Assembly (NCBI RefSeq): GCF_050958605.1
Contig: NZ_JBJHDO010000003.1
Span: 372,001-436,000, forward strand
Direction: 5' to 3'
Origin: G016756615 sp050958605
GTDB lineage: Bacteria; Pseudomonadota; Alphaproteobacteria; Rhizobiales; Rhizobiaceae
Length of the DNA stretch: 64,000 bases
Positions within the stretch are counted from its first letter, which is position 1; every line of letters starts with the position of its first letter. Position numbers and translations under genes: made by a program. Under the pieces are notes generated by a model, which saw only the letters and a list, made by a program, of their open reading frames with translations, searched no databases and was not told the DNA's origin. This document shows, piece after piece, positions 43,051 through 52,722 of the stretch.

Positions 43051-43069
43051 GGGCAGCAGGAGGTGCCCC

Positions 43070-44827
43070 ATGCCCAACGCAGCCGATATTCTCGTCGAAA
43101 CTCTCATCGCCTGGAACGTCGATGTCGTGTTCGGTCTGCCGGGCGACGGCATAAACGGCATCATGGAAGCCTTGCGCACCAGGCAGGACCGCATCCGGTT
43201 CGTCCAGGTGCGGCATGAGGAATCGGCGGCTTTCATGGCCTGCGCCTATGCGAAATGGACAGGACGGCTGGGTGTCTGCCTCGCTACATCGGGACCTGGA
43301 GGCACCCATCTGCTCACGGGCCTTTATGACGCAAAGCTCGATCAGGCCCCGGTGCTCGCGATCACCGGCATGCAATTCCACGACCTGATCGAAACTTTCA
43401 CGCAGCAGGACGTGGACCTGACACGGGCTTTCATCGACGTCGCAGCTTTCAATGCACAGGTCTCGGACGCCGCCCACATGGAAAATCTCGCCAGCCTTGC
43501 CTGCCGTTCGGCCTTGGCGAGCCGCGGCGTTGCGCATCTATCCATCGCGAGCGACGTGCAGGAACAGGATCTTCAGCAGGCCAAACGTTCCAAGCGCAAC
43601 CGTCCGGCCCATACGCCGGACCGATGGTTCCACGGCAACGACCTGCCGGATCCAGCCCAAGTCGAAAGGGCCGCCGAGATCCTCAACCAGGCGGCCAAAG
43701 TGGCCATCCTGGCTGGTCGCGGCGCGCTGACGGCTCGGGCCGAACTCGAGCGCGCGGCGGATCTTCTCGCCGCTCCCGTCGCCAAGGCCCTGCTCGGCAA
43801 GGCGGTTTTGCCGGACGACCATCCCCATGGCACGGGCGGCATCGGGATATTGGGGACCGAGCCTTCCCAACAAGCCCTGCAGCAATGCGACGCCTTGCTC
43901 ATCGTCGGCTCTACATTCCCTTACATCGAATACTATCCCGAGCCCGGAAAAGCGCGTGGCGTCCAGATCGACCGGGATGCCCAGCGAATTGGCTTGCGGT
44001 ATCCGGTCGAGGCCGGCCTCGTGGGAGACGCGGTCCAATCGTTGCGCCTGCTCAACGAAAAACTCGCCCGCAAGAGCGATCGCAGCTTCCTCGAACAGGC
44101 GCAGAAAGGCATGCGCCGCTGGCGCGATATGATGGCGATCTCCGAAACCAAGCCCGACGTTCCCCTGAAGCCGCAGGTGGTAGTCAGGGCGTTCGGCGAC
44201 AGAATGCCGGCCAATGCCATCCTGGCGACGGATTCAGGCCAGAACACGGAAATGGCCGCACGCCACATCGACATAAGGAACGGCCAGGACTTCTCGGTGT
44301 CGGGTGCCCTCGCCTCCATGGCATGTGGACTACCCTACGCGATCGCAGCCGGCATCGCATTCCCCGGCAGACCGGTGTTCGCCGTGGTCGGTGACGGCGG
44401 CTTTGCCATGCAGCTCGGCGAATTCTCCACGGCCGTCCGGTACGGGATACCGTTGAAGGTTTTGGTGCTCAAGAACAACATGCTCAACCAAATCGCCTGG
44501 GAACAGATGATGTTTCTTGGCAATCCGCAATTCGCCTGCGAATTGCAGCCCATCGACTTCGCCCTCGCGGCCGAAGCGATGGGCGGGATCGGCTACAGCG
44601 TATCTCGTCCGGAAGAGGTGGGCGCAGTAATCGATGAAGCCTTCGCGACCGAAGGGCCGGTGGTGATCGAGGCAGTCGTCGACCGTTATGAGCCGATGAT
44701 GCCTCCGAAGATGCCGCGGGACTACGCGGAAAATTTCCGGAGGGCCCTGGCCGACACTCCTGGCCAGGAAGAGATCAGGAAGAACATCGCCGAGGAACCG
44801 CTCCGGTCGATGATGAGCTCGAAATAA
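43070..44827 (+). CDS. thiamine-pyrophosphate enzyme, pyruvate oxidase/acetolactate synthase-like
   Basis: 585 residues from the ATG at 43070 (AGGAGG upstream); the reading from 42998 would overrun the promoter. Three domains: PYR (FGLPGDGINGIMEALR, catalytic Glu in RHEESAAFMA near residue 50), central nucleotide-binding, and PP domain with GDGGFAMQLGEFSTAVRY and LKNNMLNQI, the Mg/TPP motif. The fit is best to pyruvate dehydrogenase (quinone)/oxidase-like proteins. It would decarboxylate pyruvate or another 2-oxo acid. Single gene behind an EcfG-type promoter. Confidence 0.87.
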   Translation: MPNAADILVETLIAWNVDVVFGLPGDGINGIMEALRTRQDRIRFVQVRHEESAAFMACAYAKWTGRLGVCLATSGPGGTHLLTGLYDAKLDQAPVLAITGMQFHDLIETFTQQDVDLTRAFIDVAAFNAQVSDAAHMENLASLACRSALASRGVAHLSIASDVQEQDLQQAKRSKRNRPAHTPDRWFHGNDLPDPAQVERAAEILNQAAKVAILAGRGALTARAELERAADLLAAPVAKALLGKAVLPDDHPHGTGGIGILGTEPSQQALQQCDALLIVGSTFPYIEYYPEPGKARGVQIDRDAQRIGLRYPVEAGLVGDAVQSLRLLNEKLARKSDRSFLEQAQKGMRRWRDMMAISETKPDVPLKPQVVVRAFGDRMPANAILATDSGQNTEMAARHIDIRNGQDFSVSGALASMACGLPYAIAAGIAFPGRPVFAVVGDGGFAMQLGEFSTAVRYGIPLKVLVLKNNMLNQIAWEQMMFLGNPQFACELQPIDFALAAEAMGGIGYSVSRPEEVGAVIDEAFATEGPVVIEAVVDRYEPMMPPKMPRDYAENFRRALADTPGQEEIRKNIAEEPLRSMMSSK

Positions 44828-44852
44828 GGAACAAAGATTATCATCGCGGGTT
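44828..44852 (+). promoter_or_regulatory. EcfG-type promoter for the PQQ-dehydrogenase/cytochrome oxidase operon
   Basis: GGAAC at 44828-44832, 17 nt, GTT at 44850-44852, 27 bases before the first start at 44880. It overlaps the end of the TPP-enzyme stop region. Confidence 0.72.
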
Positions 44853-44879
44853 CGGGCGGGAAATTCGGTACTTCTCGCC

Positions 44880-45641
44880 ATGCAGCGGTTCTTGTTTCTT
44901 GTCTTGCTTCTTCCGGTATTTTCGAGCGGATCGGCAGCAGCCCAGACCGCTTGCCCTGTGCAGCATGCCAAGTTGCTGGAAGCCCTTCGCGCAAGCGTGA
45001 AGGCCAGTGGCGGGCCAGCCAATGGCGGCTTCGATACGAACGAATGGGCAGCGGTGGTCGACCGGACCGGCATCGTCTGCGCCGTGGCCTTCAGCGGGCC
45101 GACAATGGATGCGCAATGGCCGGGCAGCAGATTGGTTGCAGCGGAAAAAGCCAACACAGCCAACGGTCTCAGCGTCGATCAGATGGCTCTTTCCACCGGC
45201 AATCTTTATGCGCCGGTACAGGCAGGAGGGCCGCTTTTCGGCCTGGAGAACACCAATCCACCTAACCAGGCCGTGGTCTTCGCCGGCGACCCAAGCGCCT
45301 TCGGAACACCGGACGATCCACTGCTCGGAGCGCCGATCGGAGGTGTTGTAGCGTTCGGCGGAGGTCTCGCACTCTACGACGATACCGGCATTGTTGGAGG
45401 GCTGGGCATAAGCGGCGACTCTTCCTGCGCCGATCACAACGTCGCGTGGCGCGTCCGCCGGGCCCTCGGGCTCGACAAGGTTCCGGCCGGGATCAATCCT
45501 CTAGCGAAGGATGCCATCGTATACGACCTGGATCCGGGCGGGAAAAGCGCTTCCGGTTGGGGCCATCCGAAATGCGCGGGAACAGAGGCAGACGTGGCTG
45601 CCGAGCTCGGCGCCGGCGTGGGAGGCGCGCTGCCGAAATGA
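44880..45641 (+). CDS. exported GlcG/HbpS-type heme-binding protein
   Basis: 253 residues; signal peptide about 1-21 (ending Ala-Ala-Ala-Gln). The mature part resembles GlcG/HbpS proteins: VVDRTGIVCAVAFSG, AEKANTANGLS, GGVVAFGGGLALYDDTGIVGGLGISGDSSCADH. Such proteins bind heme or degraded cofactors and often accompany PQQ dehydrogenases. First gene of the respiratory operon; the next start overlaps its stop. Confidence 0.8.
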   Translation: MQRFLFLVLLLPVFSSGSAAAQTACPVQHAKLLEALRASVKASGGPANGGFDTNEWAAVVDRTGIVCAVAFSGPTMDAQWPGSRLVAAEKANTANGLSVDQMALSTGNLYAPVQAGGPLFGLENTNPPNQAVVFAGDPSAFGTPDDPLLGAPIGGVVAFGGGLALYDDTGIVGGLGISGDSSCADHNVAWRVRRALGLDKVPAGINPLAKDAIVYDLDPGGKSASGWGHPKCAGTEADVAAELGAGVGGALPK

Positions 45642-47494
45642 AGGCGCTGACCCTGCCTGGCGCGGCGCTTACACCCGGCGTCGTTCTCCCGAAGGCGCTT
45701 CGTCGGGCCTGTTATCTCGCGCTGCTTTTACTCGCGCCTATTCCCGCGGTGATGGCTCAGGAGGCCACGCCGGAAATCTCGCCCCCCATGGCAGCCGCGC
45801 CGCCCGACGACGGCCAATGGACGATGCCTGCCAAGAATTATGCATCGACCCGCTATAGCGAACTTACCGAGATCACGCAGGAGAATGTCGGCAAACTTCA
45901 GGTGGTCTTCACCTTCTCGACCGGCATCAACAAGGGGCACGAAGCCGCCCCCCTCGTCGTCGGCCAGACCATGTATGTCGTCACGCCATACCCGAACATT
46001 CTCTATGCGCTCGACCTGTCCAAGCCGGGCGCACCGATGAAGTGGAGGTTCGAGCCGAGGCCCGAACCAGCTTCCCAGGGGGTCGCCTGTTGTGACGTCG
46101 TCAATCGAGGTGCTGCTTTCTTCGCGGGACGTATCTACTTCAACACACTGGACGGCCACGCGATCGCGGTCGACGCCGAGACCGGCCAGCAGGTCTGGAA
46201 CACGAAGATCGGCAACATCAACATCGGCGAGACCGTCACGATGGCGCCGCTCGTCGTCAAAGGCAAGGTGCTCGTCGGGAACTCGGGCGGAGAGCTGGGA
46301 GTCCGAGGCTGGATCAAGGCCCTCGATGCAGGAGACGGCCATGTTGTCTGGACCGCCTACAGTACCGGCCCTGACGCGGACGTGCTGATCGGCCCCGACT
46401 TCAAACCTTTCTACCAGCAGGACCGCGGCAAGGATCTGGGCGTGACCACCTGGCCACCGGACGCTTGGCAAATCGGTGGCGGCAATATGTGGGGATGGAT
46501 TTCCTACGATCCCGAGCTCAACCTGATCTATCACGGCACCGGCAATCCCGGTCCGTGGAACCCCGATCTGCGTCCCGGAGACAACAAGTGGACGGCCGGC
46601 ATCTTCGCCCGCGATCCGGATACCGGGCAGGCCAAGTGGTTCTATCAATGGACCCCTCACGACCTTCACGATTACGACGGCATCAATGAGCAGATCCTGC
46701 TAGACATGACCTGGAACGGACAGCCACGAAAGGTGCTCGTCCGGCCCGAGCGCAACGGCTACGTCTATGTCCTCGACCGCACCACAGGTGAGGTTCTCTC
46801 GGCCGAGCCTTTCGGGCCGGTCAACTCCAGCAACGGTGTCGATCTCAAGACCGGCCTGCTGATCGTGAATTCCGAGAAGGCGACCAGCACCGGAAAGGTT
46901 GTGCGCGACATCTGCCCCACCGCCTCGGGGCTCAAGGACTGGCAGCCCTCCGCTTTCTCTCCGCGAACGGGCCTTCTCTACATTCCCCACAACAATCTGT
47001 GCATGGATGCAGAGGGTACAGAGGTGAACTACATCGCCGGCACGCCCTATGTCGGCATGAACGTGCGCATGATCCCCGGTCCGGGCGGCCATCGAGGCGC
47101 TTTCACGGCCTGGGACATTGCCGCGGCGAAGCCCGTCTGGAGCCTGAAGGAGAACTTCCCTGTGTGGAGCGGCGCGCTCGTGACGGCGGGCGACGTGGTC
47201 TTCTACGGAACCATGGAAGGCTGGTTCAAGGCGATCAGCGCGCGCACAGGCAAGCTCCTTTGGCAATTCAAGACGTCGTCCGGAATCATCGGGCAGCCGA
47301 TCACCTATCGTGGTCCGGACGGCCATCAATATGTCGCGGTCCTTGCCGGGGTCGGAGGCTGGGCCGGGGCGGTCGTGACCGGAGATCTCGATCCGCGGGA
47401 CGCAACCGCCGCATTGGGTTTCGCCAACGCGATGAAGGACTTGAAGGACGTCACTGCAGCCGGAGGTTCACTCTATGTATTCCGGCTGCCCTGA
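45638..47494 (+). CDS. PQQ-dependent alcohol dehydrogenase, lanthanide (XoxF/PedH) type
   Basis: 618 residues with a signal peptide (to about 41) and an eight-bladed propeller. Adjacent Cys151-Cys152 form the PQQ-contacting disulfide ring; metal ligands Glu219, Asn303 and Asp345 are present. Asp347 two residues after the catalytic Asp (motif HDLHDYDG) is the extra carboxylate that marks lanthanide-dependent enzymes. It oxidises a primary alcohol in the periplasm, passing electrons to cytochrome c. Followed by a XoxJ-like protein and cytochrome c, as in xox operons. Confidence 0.88.
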   Translation: MKALTLPGAALTPGVVLPKALRRACYLALLLLAPIPAVMAQEATPEISPPMAAAPPDDGQWTMPAKNYASTRYSELTEITQENVGKLQVVFTFSTGINKGHEAAPLVVGQTMYVVTPYPNILYALDLSKPGAPMKWRFEPRPEPASQGVACCDVVNRGAAFFAGRIYFNTLDGHAIAVDAETGQQVWNTKIGNINIGETVTMAPLVVKGKVLVGNSGGELGVRGWIKALDAGDGHVVWTAYSTGPDADVLIGPDFKPFYQQDRGKDLGVTTWPPDAWQIGGGNMWGWISYDPELNLIYHGTGNPGPWNPDLRPGDNKWTAGIFARDPDTGQAKWFYQWTPHDLHDYDGINEQILLDMTWNGQPRKVLVRPERNGYVYVLDRTTGEVLSAEPFGPVNSSNGVDLKTGLLIVNSEKATSTGKVVRDICPTASGLKDWQPSAFSPRTGLLYIPHNNLCMDAEGTEVNYIAGTPYVGMNVRMIPGPGGHRGAFTAWDIAAAKPVWSLKENFPVWSGALVTAGDVVFYGTMEGWFKAISARTGKLLWQFKTSSGIIGQPITYRGPDGHQYVAVLAGVGGWAGAVVTGDLDPRDATAALGFANAMKDLKDVTAAGGSLYVFRLP

Positions 47495-48317
47495 CAAATC
47501 CCGGTCCGGCGCGTGGGTTCGATGGGTGGCCGCCGCAAGCGCGCTGGTGCTCGCAGCGACCGCCGAAGCCCGCGAGCTCAAAATCTGCGCGGACCCGAAC
47601 AACCTGCCTTTCTCAAACGAGCGAGGGGAAGGCTTCGAGAACAAGATCGTCGAGCTTGTCGCTCGCGAGCTCGACGCCAAAGTGACCTATGTCTGGTGGG
47701 CGCAGCGCCGCGGCTTCATCCGCAACACGCTCAAGGCTGGTTTATGCGATGTGGTCCCCGGGACGCCGACCGACCTGGAGATGTTGCGCACAACAGCCCC
47801 CTACTATCGCTCTTCCTATGTGTTCGTGACACGGTGGGACGAGCCGGACATAGCGTCGTTCGACGACCCTCGCCTGCGGCAACTGCGCATCGGTGTCCAG
47901 CTCATCGGCGACGACGGCGCGAACCCTCCTCCGGTCGAAGCTCTCGGCCGGCGCGGGATCGTCGGCCACCTCAAGGGCTACCCGGTCTATGGCGACTACT
48001 CGCTGCCTAATCCGCCCGCGCGGATCATCGAGGCTGTCGCCCGCGGAGAAATCGATGTGGCGATCGTATGGGGGCCTCTGGCGGGGTACTTCGCGGAACG
48101 ACAAACGGTTCCCCTGCGGACGACGCTCGTTTCGCCCGCCCATGACGGGCCCTCCCCTTCGATGGCGTTCGATATTTCGATGGGCGTGCGTCGTGGGGAG
48201 GACGCCTTGCGAGGGGAAATCGAAACTGCTCTCGCCAAGCGCCGGACGGAAATAGACGCAATCCTTTCCACTTACGGCGTACCTCGCCTCACGATCGAGC
48301 GAAGGGCGCAAAGATGA
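47475..48317 (+). CDS. XoxJ/MoxJ-like periplasmic substrate-binding protein
   Basis: 280 residues, signal peptide to about 35, then a class-II periplasmic-binding fold: ELKICADPNNLPFSNERGEGFENKI at the start and later RGEIDVAIVWGPLAGYF. It fits the quinoprotein-dehydrogenase-associated binding-protein family (TIGR03871, from memory), thought to help activate or load the dehydrogenase. Start lies 20 bases inside the dehydrogenase gene. Confidence 0.84.
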   Translation: MYSGCPDKSRSGAWVRWVAAASALVLAATAEARELKICADPNNLPFSNERGEGFENKIVELVARELDAKVTYVWWAQRRGFIRNTLKAGLCDVVPGTPTDLEMLRTTAPYYRSSYVFVTRWDEPDIASFDDPRLRQLRIGVQLIGDDGANPPPVEALGRRGIVGHLKGYPVYGDYSLPNPPARIIEAVARGEIDVAIVWGPLAGYFAERQTVPLRTTLVSPAHDGPSPSMAFDISMGVRRGEDALRGEIETALAKRRTEIDAILSTYGVPRLTIERRAQR

Positions 48318-48850
48318 AAATTCAGCTCTTCCTGGCCCTTCTATTTGTCGCGCTTCAAGTCGTAGCGTGCCAGCGGGAGGAACGGGAAACGCGCCCTCAG
48401 TCATCCCTTGGCGATGGCCAGACACCCGTCCCGCTCACGACTTTGGCGCCGGGCGGGCAACGGCCCGCCTTCTGGAGCGTAAAGCCGCGGGCGTTCGAGG
48501 CGAATGCCTTCCACCTCAGCGAAGGCAAGCGGCTGTTCAGCTGGTTCAATTGTTCGGGCTGCCACGCAAATGGCGGCGGCGGCATGGGCCCGGCGCTGAT
48601 GGACGACAAATGGATTTATGGAGGCGCTATAGAAAGCATCCACGCCAGCATTCGGGACGGCCGCCCGAACGGCATGCCGACATTTTCCGGCAAGATCCCC
48701 GACGACCAGATGTGGGAGATCGCCGCCTATGTCCGCTCGCTCGGCGGCAATGCGCCCTCCGCGGCATCTCCCAGCCGGAACGACGATATGATGGCGCGAC
48801 CGTCGGAAAACCGCATGCCGAATGCGTCGACGCTCGGCAAATCCCCATGA
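48314..48850 (+). CDS. cytochrome c lipoprotein, likely electron acceptor of the PQQ dehydrogenase
   Basis: 178 residues. A lipobox (LQVVAC, Cys19) predicts a membrane anchor. One heme site, CSGCH near residue 80, in NGGGGMGPALMDDKW, with a Met ligand in GMPTF near 117, typical of class I cytochromes. Overlaps both neighbours by four bases. Probably carries electrons from the PQQ enzyme to the oxidase encoded next. Confidence 0.85.
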   Translation: MKIQLFLALLFVALQVVACQREERETRPQSSLGDGQTPVPLTTLAPGGQRPAFWSVKPRAFEANAFHLSEGKRLFSWFNCSGCHANGGGGMGPALMDDKWIYGGAIESIHASIRDGRPNGMPTFSGKIPDDQMWEIAAYVRSLGGNAPSAASPSRNDDMMARPSENRMPNASTLGKSP

Positions 48851-49860
48851 GACGCTTCTTGACAATCGTTTGCGTTGCCGCTTTTCAGGGATGTGCTCCA
48901 GCATCGGGGGCCACCCAATCGGCTCTCGAACCCATGGGGCCGGCTTCCGCCGAGCTCTTTAGGCTCATCTGGTTCTTCACGGCATTGAGCGCCGTGATCT
49001 GGCTGGCGGTCATTGGCGTCATGATTACAGCCCTCGTCCGGCGAGACCGGGCGCGCGCGGATCCGTTGGCGCTGGACGCCTCGCGGGAACGCAGGGCGAC
49101 AGGCTGGGTGACCGTCGCGACCGGGGCGACGGCGATCGTTCTTATCGGCCTGACGCTGTTGAGCTACTTCTCAAACCGCACGCTCGCCGGGATCGGCGCC
49201 GATGCGGCCCTCACCATTCGTATAACGGGCCACCAATGGTGGTGGGAGATCCGTTACGAAAACGAGCAGCCCAGCAGAGTGCTGACAACCGCCAATGAAA
49301 TCCACATCCCTTCAGGCGAACCCGTGCGGCTGGTGCTCGCCTCAACCGACGTCATCCATTCCTTCTGGGTGCCAAGCCTTGCCGGCAAGCTCGATCTCAT
49401 CCCCGGCCATGAGAACGTACTCGAACTCCGGGCAGACAAGCCCGGTGTCTATCGCGGTCAGTGCGCGGAGTTTTGCGGTTTTCAACATGCCCACATGGGC
49501 ATCGTGATCATCGCCGAACCGCGCGCGGAATTCGACGCCTGGCTCGAACATCAGCTTCAACCTGCTCCTCAACCCGCCTCCGGCGAGGAGCAGGCAGGCC
49601 ACGACCTGTTCATGAACAGGCCCTGTGTCATGTGCCACAAGATCGGAGGCACCACTGCGGGCGGCATTGTCGGGCCCAATCTCACACATGTCTCCAGCCG
49701 AACGACGCTTGCGGCAGGCACCTTGCCGATGGACGAGTCCAGCCTGGCCGCGTGGATCACGGATCCGCAGAGCATCAAGCCGGGAGCGCACATGCCGGTG
49801 GTCGACCTCGGCGGCGACGAGCTACGCTCGATCGTGGCCTATTTGGACAGGCTGAAATGA
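48847..49860 (+). CDS. coxB: cytochrome c oxidase subunit II with fused cytochrome c domain (caa3 type)
   Basis: 337 residues. A lipoprotein-like start (Cys16), two spans (about 37-60 and 82-105), and the CuA domain: HQWWWEIRY, DVIHSFWVP and CAEFCGFQHAHM give the copper ligands. A cytochrome c domain with CVMCHKIGG near residue 257 is fused at the C-terminus, as in caa3 oxidases. It accepts electrons from a soluble or tethered cytochrome c. Confidence 0.93.
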   Translation: MRRFLTIVCVAAFQGCAPASGATQSALEPMGPASAELFRLIWFFTALSAVIWLAVIGVMITALVRRDRARADPLALDASRERRATGWVTVATGATAIVLIGLTLLSYFSNRTLAGIGADAALTIRITGHQWWWEIRYENEQPSRVLTTANEIHIPSGEPVRLVLASTDVIHSFWVPSLAGKLDLIPGHENVLELRADKPGVYRGQCAEFCGFQHAHMGIVIIAEPRAEFDAWLEHQLQPAPQPASGEEQAGHDLFMNRPCVMCHKIGGTTAGGIVGPNLTHVSSRTTLAAGTLPMDESSLAAWITDPQSIKPGAHMPVVDLGGDELRSIVAYLDRLK

Positions 49861-51776
49861 CCAGCGCCGATCTTGCTCCCGAACCAGGCGGCGTTCTCGA
49901 TACAGGTCTCGCCGATGACGCGCTCCACAGCGAGCTTTCGCGAACATGGCGGACGAAACGCGGTGTCATCGGGGCGCTGTCGAGCGTCGACCACAAGGTC
50001 ATCGCACGACGCTATTTCATAACGGCCTTCATGTTTCTCTGCCTCGGTGGGCTGAGTGCCGTTGTTATGAGGCTGCAGTTGTCCGGGCCGGAACGCAGCC
50101 TGGTAGGACCGGACCTCTACAATCAACTTTTCACCATGCACGGCGTAACCATGATGTTCCTGTTCGCCGTGCCCATGGTGCAGGCGGCCGGCATCTATCT
50201 CGTGCCGTTGATGGTCGGAACACGCAACATCGCCTTCCCCCGCCTCAACGCCTTCAGCTATTGGGTCTATCTCTCGGGCGGCGTGTTCGCCTGGGTGTCC
50301 TTCGTCCTCAATATGGGACCCGACGTCGGCTGGTTTGCCTATGTCCCGCTTTCGGGCCCCGAATTCAGCCCCGGCAAGCGGTCCGACGTGTGGGCCCAGA
50401 TGATTACCTATACGGAAGTCTCTTCCCTTGCCGTGGCCGTCGCCACGATCGTGACCATCCTCAAGCAACGCGCGCCCGGCATGTCGCTCGATCGCATGCC
50501 GCTCTTCGTCTGGGCCATGCTTGTAACCTCCTTCGTGGTCGTCTTCGCAATGCCCGCAGTGATGATCACCTCGACGTTCTTGATCTTGGACCGGCTCGTC
50601 GGAACTCATATCTTCAATCCCGCCGAAGGCGGCGACGCCATTCTGTTTCAGCACCTGTTCTGGTTCTTCGGTCATCCGGAGGTCTACATCATCTTTCTGC
50701 CCGCCACCGGCATGGTGTCCTCCATCATAGTTGCCTTCGCTCGCCGACCGGTCTTCGGCTATCTCGCTTTGGTGCTTTCGCTCATCGCTGTCGGTTTCCT
50801 ATCCTTCGGCCTCTGGGTTCATCATATGTTCGCGACCGGGCTGCCCAAACTCGGCGCGAGTTTCTTCACGGCGTCGAGCATGTTGATCGCCATCCCGAAC
50901 GGGCTGCAGATCTTCTGCTGGCTCGCCACCTTGATGGGTGGTCGGCCTGTCATCCGCACGCCGTTGCTCTTCGTCCTCGGCTTCTTCTTCATTTTCGTGG
51001 CCGGCGGCCTGACCGGCGTCATGCTGGCCTCCGTTCCGCTCGACCTGCAGGTGCACGACAGCTATTTCGTCGTCGCTCATTTCCACTATGTGCTGATCGG
51101 CGGCTCGGTGTTCCCGATGCTGGGCGCCGCCTATTTCTGGTTCCCCAAGATCACCGGCCGAAGGATGAGCGAGCGCCTCGGCCAGTGGCATTTCTGGCTG
51201 GCCTTCATCGGCTTCAATGCAGCCTTCTTCCCAATGCACATCGTCGGCCTGTGGGGAATGCCTCGGCGGGTCTACACCTATCCCGCCGATGTAGGCTGGG
51301 GCGACATCAACCTATTCATCACCACGGGCGCTGTCATACTCTTCCTCAGCTTCGTTCTGTTCGCATTCAACCTGGGGCGGAGCGCCACTGTCGGAGAACT
51401 CGCCGGCGACAATCCCTGGGCCGCCGGTACGTTGGAGTGGGCCACCGCCTCTCCCCCTCCGAGCTACAACTTCGCGCGCATACCGGTCGTCGGCCATGCC
51501 GAACCGCTATGGGCAGAGCGAGACGGCCTTTCCGTTGCAAGCGGGCTTCGCGTCGATGCGCGCGAACTGGTGATTTCCACCGTGGCGGAAGCACATGCCG
51601 ATGTCCGGGAAAAATCGGCCGCGCCGTCGATCTGGCCACTTTTCGCGGCCGCCGCCGTGGGTGGAACATTTCTCTATTCGATCTTCACTCCCTGGGCCGT
51701 TGTATGGGGCGCCCCGCCAATCGCGGTCGCCCTCATCGGATGGTTCTGGCCCAAGGGAGAGCCGGAGGACGAATGA
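49857..51776 (+). CDS. coxA: cytochrome c oxidase subunit I
   Basis: 639 residues. Twelve spans expected; heme and copper ligands are visible: His in FTMHGVTMMFLF (heme a), GHPEVY with the His-Tyr cross-link near residue 280, the His pair in WVHHMF, and HFHYV near the end of the core. The Glu in HPEVY suggests the A1-type D-channel. About 90 extra C-terminal residues include spans that resemble part of subunit III fused or adjacent. Reduces oxygen to water and pumps protons. Confidence 0.94.
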   Translation: MTSADLAPEPGGVLDTGLADDALHSELSRTWRTKRGVIGALSSVDHKVIARRYFITAFMFLCLGGLSAVVMRLQLSGPERSLVGPDLYNQLFTMHGVTMMFLFAVPMVQAAGIYLVPLMVGTRNIAFPRLNAFSYWVYLSGGVFAWVSFVLNMGPDVGWFAYVPLSGPEFSPGKRSDVWAQMITYTEVSSLAVAVATIVTILKQRAPGMSLDRMPLFVWAMLVTSFVVVFAMPAVMITSTFLILDRLVGTHIFNPAEGGDAILFQHLFWFFGHPEVYIIFLPATGMVSSIIVAFARRPVFGYLALVLSLIAVGFLSFGLWVHHMFATGLPKLGASFFTASSMLIAIPNGLQIFCWLATLMGGRPVIRTPLLFVLGFFFIFVAGGLTGVMLASVPLDLQVHDSYFVVAHFHYVLIGGSVFPMLGAAYFWFPKITGRRMSERLGQWHFWLAFIGFNAAFFPMHIVGLWGMPRRVYTYPADVGWGDINLFITTGAVILFLSFVLFAFNLGRSATVGELAGDNPWAAGTLEWATASPPPSYNFARIPVVGHAEPLWAERDGLSVASGLRVDARELVISTVAEAHADVREKSAAPSIWPLFAAAAVGGTFLYSIFTPWAVVWGAPPIAVALIGWFWPKGEPEDE

Positions 51777-52381
51777 CGCGGCAGCGCACCACTCTTGATC
51801 TTTCCGGATTGCCTACCTTCGCGTCCGGTCCGCGCAGCCCCACCTGGTGGGGAACCCTCGGCTTCATCGCACTGGAAGGCACCGGCTTCGCTCTGGCAGC
51901 CGGTGCCTATCTCTACCTCGCCTATCTCGCGCCGGAGTGGCCAATGAACGCGCCACTTCCGAACCATTGGCCCGGCACGATCGTCACCCTGTTGCTCGTC
52001 GTCAGTATCGTTCCCAATCACGTCCTGAACCGCTATGCCAAGGAATGCGCATTGTTGCCGGTGCGCATAGGACTGGTCGTGATGTCCCTGCTCGGGATCG
52101 CGCCCCTGGTCGTCCGCTGGTTCGAGTTTCCCGCGCTCAACGTCTACTGGGATGCGAATGCCTATGGCTCCATGCTTTGGGTGCTGCTCGGCCTCCATAC
52201 GACGCATCTGCTGACCGACGTCGGCGACACGCTGGTCCTGACGGTACTCATGTTCACCCGCTACGGCAGAAGCGGCAGGCGCTTCGCGGACGTCGAGGAC
52301 AACGTCTTCTATTGGGACTTCGTGGTCCTTGCCTGGCTGCCGATCTACTTCCTCATCTATTGGGCCCCGAGGATGGGATAA
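51773..52381 (+). CDS. coxC: cytochrome c oxidase subunit III-like protein
   Basis: 202 residues with five predicted spans, shorter than typical subunit III. WWGTLGFIALEGTGFALAAGAYLYL at the start and LLGLHTTHLLTDVGDTL in the middle (family His and Glu/Asp positions) fit the group. The start overlaps the coxA stop (ATGA). Stabilises subunit I in the membrane. Confidence 0.82.
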   Translation: MTRQRTTLDLSGLPTFASGPRSPTWWGTLGFIALEGTGFALAAGAYLYLAYLAPEWPMNAPLPNHWPGTIVTLLLVVSIVPNHVLNRYAKECALLPVRIGLVVMSLLGIAPLVVRWFEFPALNVYWDANAYGSMLWVLLGLHTTHLLTDVGDTLVLTVLMFTRYGRSGRRFADVEDNVFYWDFVVLAWLPIYFLIYWAPRMG

Positions 52382-52722
52382 TGCGAGCTCTTCGCACAGG
52401 TGTTTCCTGGGCCGGGCTGCTGGCCGGCCCGCTCGCCTGGGCACTGTCGACCCAGCTCAACTATGCGCTCGTCTCCTGGCAATGTGCACATGACCTGCCG
52501 GTCATCCCGCTCGTGGCGCTGGCGCTTGTCTTGATTTGCGCGGCCGGCGGCAGCCTGTCCTGGCAGGCGTTGCGCCTCGGAGGGGCATCCTCCCAACCGG
52601 ACCGCACGATCGGCACCGAACGTTTCCTGGCTCTGCTCGGTATCCTGTCAGCCTTGCTCTTTGCGCTTGTCATCCTGATGCAGGGCGCCGCCTCGCTCGT
52701 CTTGGACAGTTGCACAAGATGA
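52381..52722 (+). CDS. small membrane protein of the cytochrome oxidase operon
   Basis: 113 residues, three predicted spans (about 5-25, 38-60, 80-105). One base overlaps the preceding stop and four overlap the ctaG-like start, so it is translated with the oxidase genes. Two Cys residues (in WQCAHDL and SCTR) are notable. No named domain; likely an accessory subunit or assembly factor. Confidence 0.7.
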   Translation: MRALRTGVSWAGLLAGPLAWALSTQLNYALVSWQCAHDLPVIPLVALALVLICAAGGSLSWQALRLGGASSQPDRTIGTERFLALLGILSALLFALVILMQGAASLVLDSCTR